A DNA stretch of 64,000 nucleotides, from assembly GCA_944321435.1 (NCBI GenBank), contig CALULH010000010.1, positions 1 to 64,000 of the forward strand, written 5' to 3'. The DNA comes from an uncultured Coriobacteriaceae bacterium. Its GTDB lineage: Bacteria > Actinomycetota > Coriobacteriia > Coriobacteriales > Coriobacteriaceae. Made by a program: the position numbers and the translations under genes. Of this stretch, positions 36,285-44,135 are shown piece by piece. Position 1 is the first letter of the stretch. Each line of letters begins with the position of its first letter. The notes under the pieces are model-generated. The model saw nothing but the letters and a program-made list of their open reading frames with translations. It was not told where the DNA came from and did not search any database.

Positions 36285-37037
36285 TTACTCGGTTGCGTCG
36301 GAGGCACTGCCGGAATCCGTGCCCGCGACCTGCTCGTCGAGCGCGTCGAGGCGGGCCTGTGCGTAATCCTTCACGCCGTAGGAGTTGTCGGTGTCGGCGT
36401 CGATGGCCTTCTCGTAGGCGCTGCGCGCGTCGTCGACGCGGTTCTCGGACTCGTAGAACATGCCCAGGTTCGCCCAGGCGGGGCCGAAGTCATCGGTCTC
36501 GGACACGAACTGTTCCAACGTGGAGATGGCCGTATCGTGGTCCCCCGTGTAGAAGATGGCGATGGCGCGGTCGACCTGCACCGAGTTGTCCGAGCCGTAC
36601 TCCTCCAGGTAATCGTCGTAGTGGGCGATGGCCTTCGAGAAGAGGTCGACGACATGGGCGTCGTCGTCGGAGTCCTCAACGCAGGAGCGCGCAGCGACCC
36701 CCCAGTCGAAGTAGCTGTTCGCCAGGCTCGAAAGCGAGATGGCGCCGGGATCGGCCTCGTACTGGGACTCGAGGGTGTCGGTTGCCTGACCGTACTGCGC
36801 GTCCACCTGCTCCATGGTGATCGCGGCGTCGGACGAGCCCGAGCCGGACGAGCTGCCCTCGTCAGCGGAGGCCTGGTTCTGGCTCTGGGTCTCAGCGCCG
36901 CCCTGGTCGGAGGCTTGCGACGACGCGCCGAAGATGCCGCCGCCCACGACGGCCACCGCCAGCACGATCACCGCGACGAGCGCCAGCGACACGACCACCA
37001 CGCGCACCGTGCGCGTCTGCGCCTGATTGAAAGCCAT
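36285..37037 (-). CDS. Membrane-anchored TPR protein
   Basis: This 250-residue protein has a short cytoplasmic start, one membrane helix (VRVVVVSLALVAVIVLAVAVVGGGIFG, about 11-37), a Ser/Gln/Gly-rich linker, and two or three TPR-like repeats on the outside (for example DNSVQVDRAIAIFYTGDHDTAISTLEQFV and FGPAWANLGMFYESENRVDDARSAYEKAIDAD). There is no lipobox cysteine. ATG 37037 has ATAGGAG upstream. It follows another single-pass membrane protein gene by 31 bases; the two may form a surface complex. No function can be assigned. Confidence 0.85.
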   Translation of the reverse strand: MAFNQAQTRTVRVVVVSLALVAVIVLAVAVVGGGIFGASSQASDQGGAETQSQNQASADEGSSSGSGSSDAAITMEQVDAQYGQATDTLESQYEADPGAISLSSLANSYFDWGVAARSCVEDSDDDAHVVDLFSKAIAHYDDYLEEYGSDNSVQVDRAIAIFYTGDHDTAISTLEQFVSETDDFGPAWANLGMFYESENRVDDARSAYEKAIDADTDNSYGVKDYAQARLDALDEQVAGTDSGSASDATE

Positions 37038-37068
37038 GCGAACTCCTATCTCGCAAAATCGCGGCAGC

Positions 37069-37506
37069 TTACTGAGCGCTGTCGGCGGATGCGTCCGATT
37101 CGGCGGTGTCCTCCTCGGCAACATGCGCGGTGCCGTCCTCGTCGACGACCACCGGCACATGACCCTCGGGAAGCTCGTCGGTGGCAACCGTGCCGGTATC
37201 CGCGGACGCCGTCGCGGCGTCCGAGCTCTGAACGGCCGCCTCGGCTGCGCTCAGCGCCGTGGAGCTGCCCAGCAGGTAGCCGATCACCACGCCCAACAGC
37301 AGCGCGATGAGCGCGATAGCCACCACCATCCAAAACGGGGGCGCGTCCACGCCCTTTCCAGAGGAAGCCTGCTGGGGCGCGGCCGGCCGATCGGCCTCGT
37401 CGCGGGCCGGCGCCGTTTGGGCCTCGGCCTGCTCCTCGGCGATAAGCTCCTGCTCGTCGTCAAAGAAGCCGTCGTCAACAGGCGCCGGCTTGGTATCGTT
37501 AGCCAT
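37069..37506 (-). CDS. Single-pass membrane protein of unknown function
   Basis: This 145-residue protein has an acidic cytoplasmic N-terminus (about 1-55), one membrane helix (PPFWMVVAIALIALLLGVVIGYLLG, about 57-81) and an acidic Ser/Asp/Thr-rich outer tail. I recognise no domain. ATG 37506 has GAAGGACGG upstream; a longer frame starting at 37533 lacks a ribosome site. It is the first gene of a two-gene operon with the TPR membrane protein and is preceded by a TACAAT -10 box at 37540. Confidence 0.75.
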   Translation of the reverse strand: MANDTKPAPVDDGFFDDEQELIAEEQAEAQTAPARDEADRPAAPQQASSGKGVDAPPFWMVVAIALIALLLGVVIGYLLGSSTALSAAEAAVQSSDAATASADTGTVATDELPEGHVPVVVDEDGTAHVAEEDTAESDASADSAQ

Positions 37507-37539
37507 ATGCTCCGTCCTTCTCGTGTTAAGCAAGGTTGT

Positions 37540-37545
37540 ATTGTA
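37540..37545 (-). promoter_or_regulatory. -10 box for the two-gene membrane-protein operon
   Basis: The minus strand reads CGGTACAATA, with TACAAT as -10, 34 bases before the ATG at 37506. The same ten bases precede the zinc-ribbon/DUF6273 gene at 46260. Confidence 0.4.
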
Positions 37546-37655
37546 CCGTGCCGCGCGGACGGAGCACGCGGTCGGGCGCGATCATCAACGCATCCCCATG
37601 GAACAGCGGGGCTTTTGCCAAAAAGGCGCCAAGGCGAAAAGCGCGCCCGCGGCGC

Positions 37656-38372
37656 TCACTTCACCGCATCGTAGACGGCCACGATCCCACCGGTGAGGTT
37701 GCGGTAGGACACGTGCGAGAAGCCCGCATCGCGCAGCTCCTGCGCGATGCGCTCTTGCGGGGGAAACCGTTTGATGGAGTCGCGCAGGTACGTGAAGCCG
37801 GAGCGATCGCCGCTCACCAGCCCGCCGATAAGCGGGATCGCCACCGTCAGGTAAGCGCGGTAGAGCGCGCGCCATACGACGTTGGGCGGCGTGGCGAACT
37901 CCAGCACCACATAGCGGCCGCCCGGAACCAGCACGCGATGCGCCTCGGCCATGGCGCGTGCGCGGTGGCTGAAGTTGCGCAGGCCGTACGCGCAGGTTAC
38001 CAGCGTGAACGCGCCGTCCGCATAGGGCAGGTCGTGGGCGTCCGCCTCTGCGTAGGCTATTGCCACGCCGCGCGCCGCCCCGGCCCGCTCGCGTTCGCGC
38101 GCCACGTCGAGCATCTCGGGCGTAAAATCCGTGAGCTCGATCGAGGCGGGCGGGCACACGCGGCACAGTTCGAAGGCTACGTCGCCCGTACCGCCCGCCA
38201 CGTCCAGCACGCGATCGTCGGCCGCGCAGGCGCAGGTGCGGGCGACCTGCGCGAGCCAGCGCCGGTAGATGCCAAAGCTCGACAGCGCGTTGAACAGGTC
38301 GTAGCGCGTGGCCAGCCCCGAGAAGATCGACCGCACACGGCGGCCGTGAGCGTCCTGCGGCGCGGCGCCCAT
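37656..38372 (-). CDS. menG: Demethylmenaquinone methyltransferase
   Basis: This 238-residue SAM-dependent methyltransferase matches MenG/UbiE, which makes the last step of menaquinone synthesis. The SAM motif I is VLDVAGGTGDVAFEL; TPEMLDVAR, CAYGLRNFSHRARAMAEAHRVLVPGGRYVVLEF and the final GGIVAVYDA are family blocks, with GLRN the UbiE signature. The ATG at 38372 overlaps the TAA of the aminotransferase as TAATG. The presence of menG implies menaquinone respiration. No other men genes are in the window. Confidence 0.93.
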   Translation of the reverse strand: MGAAPQDAHGRRVRSIFSGLATRYDLFNALSSFGIYRRWLAQVARTCACAADDRVLDVAGGTGDVAFELCRVCPPASIELTDFTPEMLDVARERERAGAARGVAIAYAEADAHDLPYADGAFTLVTCAYGLRNFSHRARAMAEAHRVLVPGGRYVVLEFATPPNVVWRALYRAYLTVAIPLIGGLVSGDRSGFTYLRDSIKRFPPQERIAQELRDAGFSHVSYRNLTGGIVAVYDAVK

Positions 38373-39655
38373 TACGCGCGGGACTCCAGCTCGAGCTCGG
38401 CGCATACCGTCTTGGTGGCCAGGACCAACACGTCCAGCGCCTCGCCCAGCTCCTCGAGCGACGGGTACGTGGGCGCGATGCGAATGTTGGTGTCCTGCGG
38501 GTCCTTGCCGTAAGGCCAGGTAGCGCCCGCCGGCGTGAGGGTGACGCCCAGATCGCGGCAAAGCGCCACGATGCGCTTGGCGCTCCCCGGCTGCGCGTCA
38601 AAGCTCACGAAGTAACCGCCGTTGGGGTTGGTCCAGCTGGCGCAGCCCGTATCGCCCAGCCCGCTGGCCAGCTTCTCCTGCACCAGGGCAAAGCGCGGGC
38701 GCAGGAAAGTCGCGTGCCTCATCATGTGCTGGTGCAGGGCGTCCAGCGTGGGGAAGAACCGCACGTGGGCCAGCTGATTGAGCTTGTTGGCGCTGATGAG
38801 GCCCACCTTGAGCGTCTGGGCCACCTCGCGCACGTTAGCCTCGGAGCTGCCGAAGAACGCCACGCCCGCGCCCGGGAAGGTGATCTTGGAGGTGGAGGCG
38901 ACCTCGAGGATGCGATCCTCGTTGCCGGCGGTCGCGGCGATGCCGTGGATGTTGAGGAGCTTGTCACCCTCCTCCGTGAGGTCGTGCATGCAGTAGGCGT
39001 TGTCCCACACGATGCGGAAGTCCGGCGCGGCCTTCATGGTGGCCAGGCGGATCACCGTGTCGTCGGAGTAGGTGACGCCGGTGGGGTTGGAGTACTTGGG
39101 CACGCAGAACATGCCCTTGATGGAGTCGTCCTCGGCGCAGAGCTTCTCGACCACGTCCATATCCGGGCCGGTCTCGGTCATGGGAACGGGAATGTTCTCA
39201 ATGCCCAGGTCCTCGGTGAGTCCAAAGTGGCGGTCGTAACCGGGGCTCGGGCAAAGCCACTTGACATGGTCGAGCTTGCTCCACGGGGTGTAGCCGGGCA
39301 CGCCCTTCTCCCAATAGTGGATAAGCACCGACTGCATGATGTTCAGGCTGGAGGAGCCCAGCACGATGGTCTGCTCGGCCGGCACGCCGAGAAACGCGCC
39401 CGCGAGCTTGCGCGCCGAGGGGATGCCTTCGAAGCAGCCGTAGTTGGAGCAGTCCACACCCTCGTCGAAGAGGTCGGAGTCCTCGTTCAGCACGGACAGC
39501 AGCGGGCGCGAGATGTCCACCTGCTCAGGGCTCGGCTTGCCGCGCGCCATGTCGAGCGAAAGGTTCCGAGCGCGGGTGGCCTCGACCTGCTCGTGCAGCT
39601 CGTCAACCGCCGCGCGAAGCTCGTCCGTCTCCATCTGCTGATACACCGTCGCCAT
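38372..39655 (-). CDS. Class I/II aminotransferase (aspartate aminotransferase subgroup 1c type)
   Basis: This 427-residue PLP enzyme matches the AspT-type aminotransferases described in Corynebacterium (subgroup 1c). The PLP lysine is in ASTSKITFPGAG, the aspartate/tyrosine pocket in RIVWDNAYCMHDL and the carboxylate-binding arginine in NIRIAPTYP. The N-terminal motif LDMARGKPSPEQ is typical of the subgroup. ATG 39655 follows AAGGGGGCC. It precedes and overlaps menG by one base pair. Aspartate as substrate is likely by family but not shown here. Confidence 0.9.
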   Translation of the reverse strand: MATVYQQMETDELRAAVDELHEQVEATRARNLSLDMARGKPSPEQVDISRPLLSVLNEDSDLFDEGVDCSNYGCFEGIPSARKLAGAFLGVPAEQTIVLGSSSLNIMQSVLIHYWEKGVPGYTPWSKLDHVKWLCPSPGYDRHFGLTEDLGIENIPVPMTETGPDMDVVEKLCAEDDSIKGMFCVPKYSNPTGVTYSDDTVIRLATMKAAPDFRIVWDNAYCMHDLTEEGDKLLNIHGIAATAGNEDRILEVASTSKITFPGAGVAFFGSSEANVREVAQTLKVGLISANKLNQLAHVRFFPTLDALHQHMMRHATFLRPRFALVQEKLASGLGDTGCASWTNPNGGYFVSFDAQPGSAKRIVALCRDLGVTLTPAGATWPYGKDPQDTNIRIAPTYPSLEELGEALDVLVLATKTVCAELELESRA

Positions 39656-39733
39656 ATGCGGCCCCCTTGCGTTGTCGTTTACTGCAGCCTGACTTCCAAC
39701 CTTGCGGTGGGTCTTGATTTTGCGCAGTCAAAA

Positions 39734-39739
39734 AGTATA
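39734..39739 (-). promoter_or_regulatory. -10 box for the aminotransferase-menG operon
   Basis: TATACT on the minus strand lies 79 bases before the ATG at 39655; the -35 is GC-rich and weak. Confidence 0.35.
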
Positions 39740-39959
39740 ACCGTGTGCGGGCGCGGCGCGGCGGCATCTGTGCGAGAATACCCCGGATAGAAACAGAACG
39801 CACAAGGCGCGGGCACGCGCGGAGGAAAGGCGCAGCGGGCCGAAGCGGAACCCGAGGAGCCGGGAGCCCGGCTATGGGGGCTGCGGCCGCAGCAGGCGGC
39901 AAAGCCCGCCCCGCGGCCGCAAGCGCGCCGAGCAGCGGAAAACCGGACGAGGGGGCGCC

Positions 39960-40229
39960 ATGGCGACCAAGCACAAAGGCCCGATCAACATCCAGGCCGA
40001 CGAGTTCGGCGACCTTCAGCGGCTCGTTGACACCATGTACGCGGGGCAACGCTACGTGAGCCGCCTGGACCTGATCATCCAAGCGGAGGCGCGAGATCTG
40101 CACGAAGACCTCATCGAGATCGTGAAGCTGCTGCCGCCGGGCACCTACAGCCGCACGCGCCTGTGCGACCAGCTGAACTCAGCGCTCGCGGCGCATGGCT
40201 GGGGCCGCGTCTACGGCACGGTGGAGTAA
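39960..40229 (+). CDS. Small conserved-looking protein of unknown function
   Basis: This 89-residue protein (MATKHKGPINIQADEF...) is charged and predicted mostly helical, with no membrane segment, cysteine pair or known motif. ATG 39960 has GAGGGGG upstream, codon use matches its neighbours and the frame is free of stops, so it is probably real. The last 30 residues (PPGTYSRTRLCDQLNSALAAHGWGRVYGTVE) look like a small winged helix-turn-helix, but that is a guess. It faces the truncated dehydrogenase gene tail to tail. Confidence 0.7.
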   Translation: MATKHKGPINIQADEFGDLQRLVDTMYAGQRYVSRLDLIIQAEARDLHEDLIEIVKLLPPGTYSRTRLCDQLNSALAAHGWGRVYGTVE

Positions 40230-40242
40230 CGCGCGCCGGGCG

Positions 40243-40971
40243 TCACGCATGCGCCACGACGTTGGCAACCTCCTCGCCCCGCACGAGGCAGCCGGCGTTG
40301 GCGATGCAGATGTCCACCACGCGACGCAGCGTCTGCGGCAGATGGTAGCCGCCGGCCACGTGCGGGGTAATGACCAGGTTCGGCGCGCGCCAGAGCGGGC
40401 TTTCCGCCGGCAGGGGCTCAGGCGAGGTCACGTCGAGCGCGGCACCGGCGATCCTCCCCTCCTCGAGCGCGGCGAGAAGCGCCCCCTGGTCCACAAGGCC
40501 CCCGCGCCCCGCGTTGACAAAGTAGGCGGACGGCCTCATCCGCGCAAAGAACGCGGCGTCGGCCAAGCCGTCCGTGGCGGGGCCGCCCGGCAAAAACGAC
40601 ACGACGGCGTCGGCCTGGGGCAGGAGTCCGGGCAGGTCGTCCATGGCGGCGACGGCATCGAACCCGTCCGGAAGCACCGCGGTGTTGCGCTTGACGCCGG
40701 TCACATGCGCGCCCACGCCGCGCGCCAAACGCGCAAAGGCGCTCCCGATATCGCCCGCGCCCAAAACGAGAACCCGCGTGCCCTCCGGCGACGCCACGGC
40801 TCCCGCGTCCTCCCAGGCAGCGGCCCCCTGGCTGTCGCGGTATCGGTACAGCTTCTTCATCAGGCAGAGCAACAGCGCCAACGCATGCTCGGAAACCGCC
40901 TGGCCGTACGCGCCGCGCGCGCAGGCGAGCACCGCGCACAGCACGTTAAGGCCGGTATAATCCGCTCCCAT
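40243..40971 (-). CDS. D-2-hydroxyacid dehydrogenase-like protein, N-terminally truncated
   Basis: This 242-residue protein covers the NAD-binding half and the end of a D-isomer-specific 2-hydroxyacid dehydrogenase. The Rossmann motif [17 protein letters not shown] is intact, and Arg ([10 protein letters not shown]), Glu ([13 protein letters not shown]) and His (ITPHVAGG) of the catalytic triad are present. Full enzymes are about 310-330 residues; the first 70-80, which form part of the substrate domain, are missing. ATG 40971 has GGGAGGGG upstream, so the short form could be translated. Only 17 bases separate it from nhaA, placing the deletion at that junction. It may be a decaying gene. Confidence 0.75.
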   Translation of the reverse strand: MGADYTGLNVLCAVLACARGAYGQAVSEHALALLLCLMKKLYRYRDSQGAAAWEDAGAVASPEGTRVLVLGAGDIGSAFARLARGVGAHVTGVKRNTAVLPDGFDAVAAMDDLPGLLPQADAVVSFLPGGPATDGLADAAFFARMRPSAYFVNAGRGGLVDQGALLAALEEGRIAGAALDVTSPEPLPAESPLWRAPNLVITPHVAGGYHLPQTLRRVVDICIANAGCLVRGEEVANVVAHA

Positions 40972-40988
40972 ACGCCCCTCCCCGTCTC

Positions 40989-42359
40989 TTACGCTTCATG
41001 TCCCGCAGGACGGCACGCCACGAACCGCATGTAGAGCATGCCCAGCACGCCGGCGCTGACGGAGGCCGCTAGGATGGCGGTTTTTGCGGCAAGCAGCTCG
41101 GCCGGGATCTCGGTAAAGGCCAGGCCCGCTATGAGGATGGACATGGTGAAGCCGATGCCGCCCAGGATGCCGACGCCGACGATGTGCCGGAAGTGCACGC
41201 CCTTGGGCAGCTCCGCAAAGCCAAAGCGGACCAGAAGGTACGTCACCCCCGCGATGCCGATAGGCTTGCCCGCCAGCATGCCGAAATACGTGCCCAACGT
41301 CACCGGATCGGCCACCAGCATACCCAGGTCCACGCCCACCAGGCGCACCTGCGCGTTGACGAAGGCAAAGACGGGCAGAATCAGGAAGTTCACCCACACG
41401 TCGATGCCGTGCTCGAGGCGCATGAGCGGCGGGGTCACGCGGTGCATGACGCGCTCCACGCCCACGGCGGCGTGCGTAAAGTCGTGCTGACCCAGGATGT
41501 GCGCATCGTCGTCGTAGTTGTCGGCGAGCTCGGGCAGGCGGTCGCGCAGCCAGTCAACCAGCGCCTCGGCGCGGATATCGGAGCGGGCCGGCACGCAAAA
41601 CGCCAGGATGACGCCGGCCAGCGTGGCATGGATGCCCGATTGGTACACGCAGAACCACAGCACCAGGCCCAGCGCCAAGTAGGGCTTGAGCGAGAAGACC
41701 TGGGCGCGGTTGAGCAGGGCGAGAAGAACCGTCACCGCAGCGGCGGCCGCGAGCCAGACGAGGCTCGGGCTGTGCCCGTAGAACAGCGCGATGGCCACGA
41801 TGGCGAGCAGGTCGTCCGCGATGGCGAGGGTCGTGAAGAAGACCTTGATGCCCGCCGGGACGCGACGCCCTAACAGCGAGAGCACGCCCAGGGCGAAGGC
41901 GATGTCGGTTGCCATGGGGATGGCCCAGCCGTACGTGGCGCCGCCGCGGTTCACCACCGCGTAGATGGCGGCCGGCACCACCACGCCGCCCACCGCCGCC
42001 AGCATGGGCAGGAGCGCCTGGCGCGGACGGGTCAGCTGGCCCACGGTCATCTCATATTTAAGCTCTATGCCCACCAGCAGGAAGAAGATGGCCATGAGGA
42101 AGTCGTTCACGAACAGCTCGACCGACATGCTGAACGAAAGCGGCCCCAGGGCCACCGTCACCGGCTGGGCGAGAAAGTCATGGATGGGGTAGTACAGGTC
42201 GGTGTTGGCGCAGATAACCGCCGCCACCGCGGCGAGCACCATAACAGCCGCGGCGATGGTGCCGTTTCCGGTGATGCGCTCGAAGAGGCGCTTTCCGCCG
42301 AGGCGCTTGCGATGCGCCTCGTCTAAGATGAGTGCCTGGCTGGTCTTGATTGCCGTCAT
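40989..42359 (-). CDS. nhaA: Sodium/proton antiporter NhaA
   Basis: This 456-residue membrane protein is NhaA, which exchanges sodium for protons. About eleven membrane helices are visible; the ion-binding aspartate pair is in [15 protein letters not shown], and the pH-sensing entry region [23 protein letters not shown] matches. It is longer than E. coli NhaA (388) through a hydrophilic insert (about 270-320, [32 protein letters not shown]) between two helices, seen in other actinobacterial NhaA proteins. ATG 42359 follows GGAAGGGGG. A long non-coding region with a structured RNA and repeats lies upstream. Confidence 0.95.
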   Translation of the reverse strand: MTAIKTSQALILDEAHRKRLGGKRLFERITGNGTIAAAVMVLAAVAAVICANTDLYYPIHDFLAQPVTVALGPLSFSMSVELFVNDFLMAIFFLLVGIELKYEMTVGQLTRPRQALLPMLAAVGGVVVPAAIYAVVNRGGATYGWAIPMATDIAFALGVLSLLGRRVPAGIKVFFTTLAIADDLLAIVAIALFYGHSPSLVWLAAAAAVTVLLALLNRAQVFSLKPYLALGLVLWFCVYQSGIHATLAGVILAFCVPARSDIRAEALVDWLRDRLPELADNYDDDAHILGQHDFTHAAVGVERVMHRVTPPLMRLEHGIDVWVNFLILPVFAFVNAQVRLVGVDLGMLVADPVTLGTYFGMLAGKPIGIAGVTYLLVRFGFAELPKGVHFRHIVGVGILGGIGFTMSILIAGLAFTEIPAELLAAKTAILAASVSAGVLGMLYMRFVACRPAGHEA

Positions 42360-42635
42360 GGCGACCCCCTTCCGCGCGCGGTGTCCACAGGCGACCTGCC
42401 GCGCGCACCGATTTCCGAACCGATGCGCCGCAGTGCCCGAGCGTCGCGTCCGCGCCCTTATCGCCCCTCACGGGCGGCGCGGTCCTCAAAAACGCCGCCG
42501 CCGAAGAACCCTCCGACGGCGGCCGAGTCGCCTAACCGCGTATCAGTATCCCCCGCCGGCACGTAAAAACGGCATCGGCGGCGAGCGGTTTCACAAAGGC
42601 CCCAAAATCCGACTGCGCCACCGCGCGACAGGAGG

Positions 42636-42830
42636 GGCCGTCGAAACTCTGGAGCGAGAGTTTCGACGGCCCCAGAGTTTCGATAGGGACAAGAATGCAT
42701 ATGCATACTAAAGTTATTATCGCAGGTAAAATAATTATGTTATGCATTTATCATCAATATTGATGCATGATGTAGGCGAGAAGAGCGAAACTCTAGCGCC
42801 TGTGTTTCGACGGCCCCAGAGTTTCGACGG
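42636..42830. repeat. Composite GTCGAAACTCT repeat element upstream of nhaA
   Basis: A 15-bp-arm hairpin (GGCCGTCGAAACTCT, 42636-42650, with 42657-42671) and an extra AGAGTTTCGA at 42674 form one end. After about 100 bp of AT-rich DNA, CGAAACTCT (42786) and GTTTCGACGGCCCCAGAG (42804) form the other. A second element with the same parts lies at 58374-58549. The AT-rich centre (42693-42775) holds ATGCATATGCAT and ATCAATATTGAT palindromes. No gene is visible in 42360-42635 either. Confidence 0.75.
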
Positions 42831-42875
42831 AAGGTGTGCGCAAGACGAGAAAAACGCGCAGCGGCCACATGAAAA

Positions 42876-42903
42876 AGGCCCCTCGGGGTGATCCGAGGGG
42901 CCT
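42876..42903 (-). terminator. Strong intrinsic terminator
   Basis: AGGCCCCTCGG and CCGAGGGGCCT pair perfectly around a 6-nt loop and are followed on the minus strand by TTTTTC. It lies 183 bases after the ppaC stop and directly after the structured RNA candidate. Confidence 0.88.
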
Positions 42904-42967
42904 AACGAATACAAAAGGAACGCAAGAACCCAAGGGTTGAGCGAAGCAACGCCTCGCAGTCAGGAAA

Positions 42968-43070
42968 GCGGTCTTCCCAGGTGCCCGAGATTGACCTGAA
43001 AGAGGAGCGCATTGACCTCACGGTCATGCGCGACGATTGAAGGCCAAGGTCGGGTGCCTGGGAAGGCCGC
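42968..43070 (-). ncRNA. Candidate structured RNA between ppaC and nhaA
   Basis: Starting 15 bases after the ppaC stop, the minus strand folds into a long stem (GCGGCCTTCCCAGG-CA-CCCGA, 43070-43050, with its partner 42988-42968), an 18/18-nt internal loop, and an apical stem GCGCATGACC-GTGA-GGTCAATGCGC (43031-43007) closed by a GTGA tetraloop. Two more small hairpins (GCGAGGCG..., AACCCTTGGGTT) and the terminator at 42876 follow. It could be a small RNA, a stabilising 3-prime end of ppaC mRNA or a leader for nhaA. It does not match SRP RNA, and 6S resemblance is only in outline. Confidence 0.55.
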
Positions 43071-43085
43071 CAGGATCAGCGCGCC

Positions 43086-44018
43086 TTAGTTAGCAGCCAG
43101 GATGGGAGCCGCAACCTGCTTCTTGCGGGACAGCACGCCGGGTATCCACACGCCCTCGGCCACGTCCTCGATCTTGAGCCCCTTCTGCGCGGCGGCGGTG
43201 TCGCCCTCCAGCAGCACCTGGGAGCCCTCCTCCATGATGTCGGTGATGCACAGCACGATGCCGTCGGCCTTCTGCTTCTTCTGGTACGCGGCCATGGCGG
43301 AGCGGATCTCCGGGATCATGCCGAGCGCGCGGCTCTTGTCGACCGTCTCGTACTGGCCGATGAGCAGCTTCTTGCCGCCGACCTCGAAGAGCTTGATGTC
43401 GTTGCCGACCATCTGCTCGGGCGTGAAGGAGCCGGACGGACGGCTGAGGAAGACCTCCATGCCGAACTTCACCGGATCGACGCCGAGCTGCTCGCCCAGT
43501 TGGGCGGCGAAGATGCGGTCGAACTCGGTGGTGGTGGGGCTCTTGAGCATGAGCGTGTCGGTCATCATGGCGGAAAGCAGCAGCTTGGCCTGGGCGTCCG
43601 TGGGCTTCTGGCCCAGGATGCCGAACAGCCACGCCACGATGGTGCAGCTGGAGCCCCAGGGAAGCGCCATGATGTGCAGCGGCGCGGCGGTGCTGAAGTT
43701 GCCGAAGCGGTGATGGTCGACCACGCCGATGATCTGCGCGTTCTCAAGGCCCTCAACCGACTGGCCGGGCTCGTTGTGGTCGGTCAGCACGACCTGCTGC
43801 GGGGCGGTCTTGGCCTTGATGGCGTTCAGCAGGCGGGGCTTGGGGGTGTCGGTGTCGGCGAGGAGCTTCTCGGACTCCGCCGGCAGCGGGCCCAGACGGC
43901 GGGCCTCATAGGTGTCGCCGTTGAAATTGACCTGGTTGAGCAGCTGAGCCAGCACGACTGCGGACATGATGGCGTCGTTGTCGGGGTTCTGATGGCCGAA
44001 TACGTAAACCGTGCTCAT
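43086..44018 (-). CDS. ppaC: Manganese-dependent inorganic pyrophosphatase
   Basis: This 310-residue protein is a family II (DHH) inorganic pyrophosphatase. Metal-binding motifs are GHQNPDNDAI near the N-terminus, LTDHNE and VVDHHRFG; the DHHA2 domain carries SRPSGSFTPEQM and the substrate-binding GVLSRKKQVAAP end. Length matches the family (about 310). ATG 44018 follows GGAGAAGGGA. It removes pyrophosphate from biosynthesis and does not contain the CBS inserts of some clostridial members. It is monocistronic, with the structured region and terminator downstream. Confidence 0.97.
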   Translation of the reverse strand: MSTVYVFGHQNPDNDAIMSAVVLAQLLNQVNFNGDTYEARRLGPLPAESEKLLADTDTPKPRLLNAIKAKTAPQQVVLTDHNEPGQSVEGLENAQIIGVVDHHRFGNFSTAAPLHIMALPWGSSCTIVAWLFGILGQKPTDAQAKLLLSAMMTDTLMLKSPTTTEFDRIFAAQLGEQLGVDPVKFGMEVFLSRPSGSFTPEQMVGNDIKLFEVGGKKLLIGQYETVDKSRALGMIPEIRSAMAAYQKKQKADGIVLCITDIMEEGSQVLLEGDTAAAQKGLKIEDVAEGVWIPGVLSRKKQVAAPILAAN

Positions 44019-44135
44019 GTGGTTCCCTTCTCCTATACACGCAAAGGTGGGAGGCGGCGCCAGACGGCCCGCCCGCTCGCTTCAGTATAGCGCGAGAACA
44101 AGACGGATAAAAAGCGATGTCCGCCTCGGTTTGGC

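Noticed and set aside
37585..38601. 338-codon minus-strand frame over menG
   Set aside because: Alternative frame of menG and the aminotransferase end; no family features.
40957..40962. TATAAT on the plus strand inside the dehydrogenase start
   Set aside because: No plus-strand gene follows it and it lies within coding sequence; probably chance.
42968..43070. SRP RNA, tmRNA or RNase P RNA
   Set aside because: Conserved sequence blocks of these RNAs are absent; only the outline of a stem with internal loop is seen, so it is left as an unnamed candidate.
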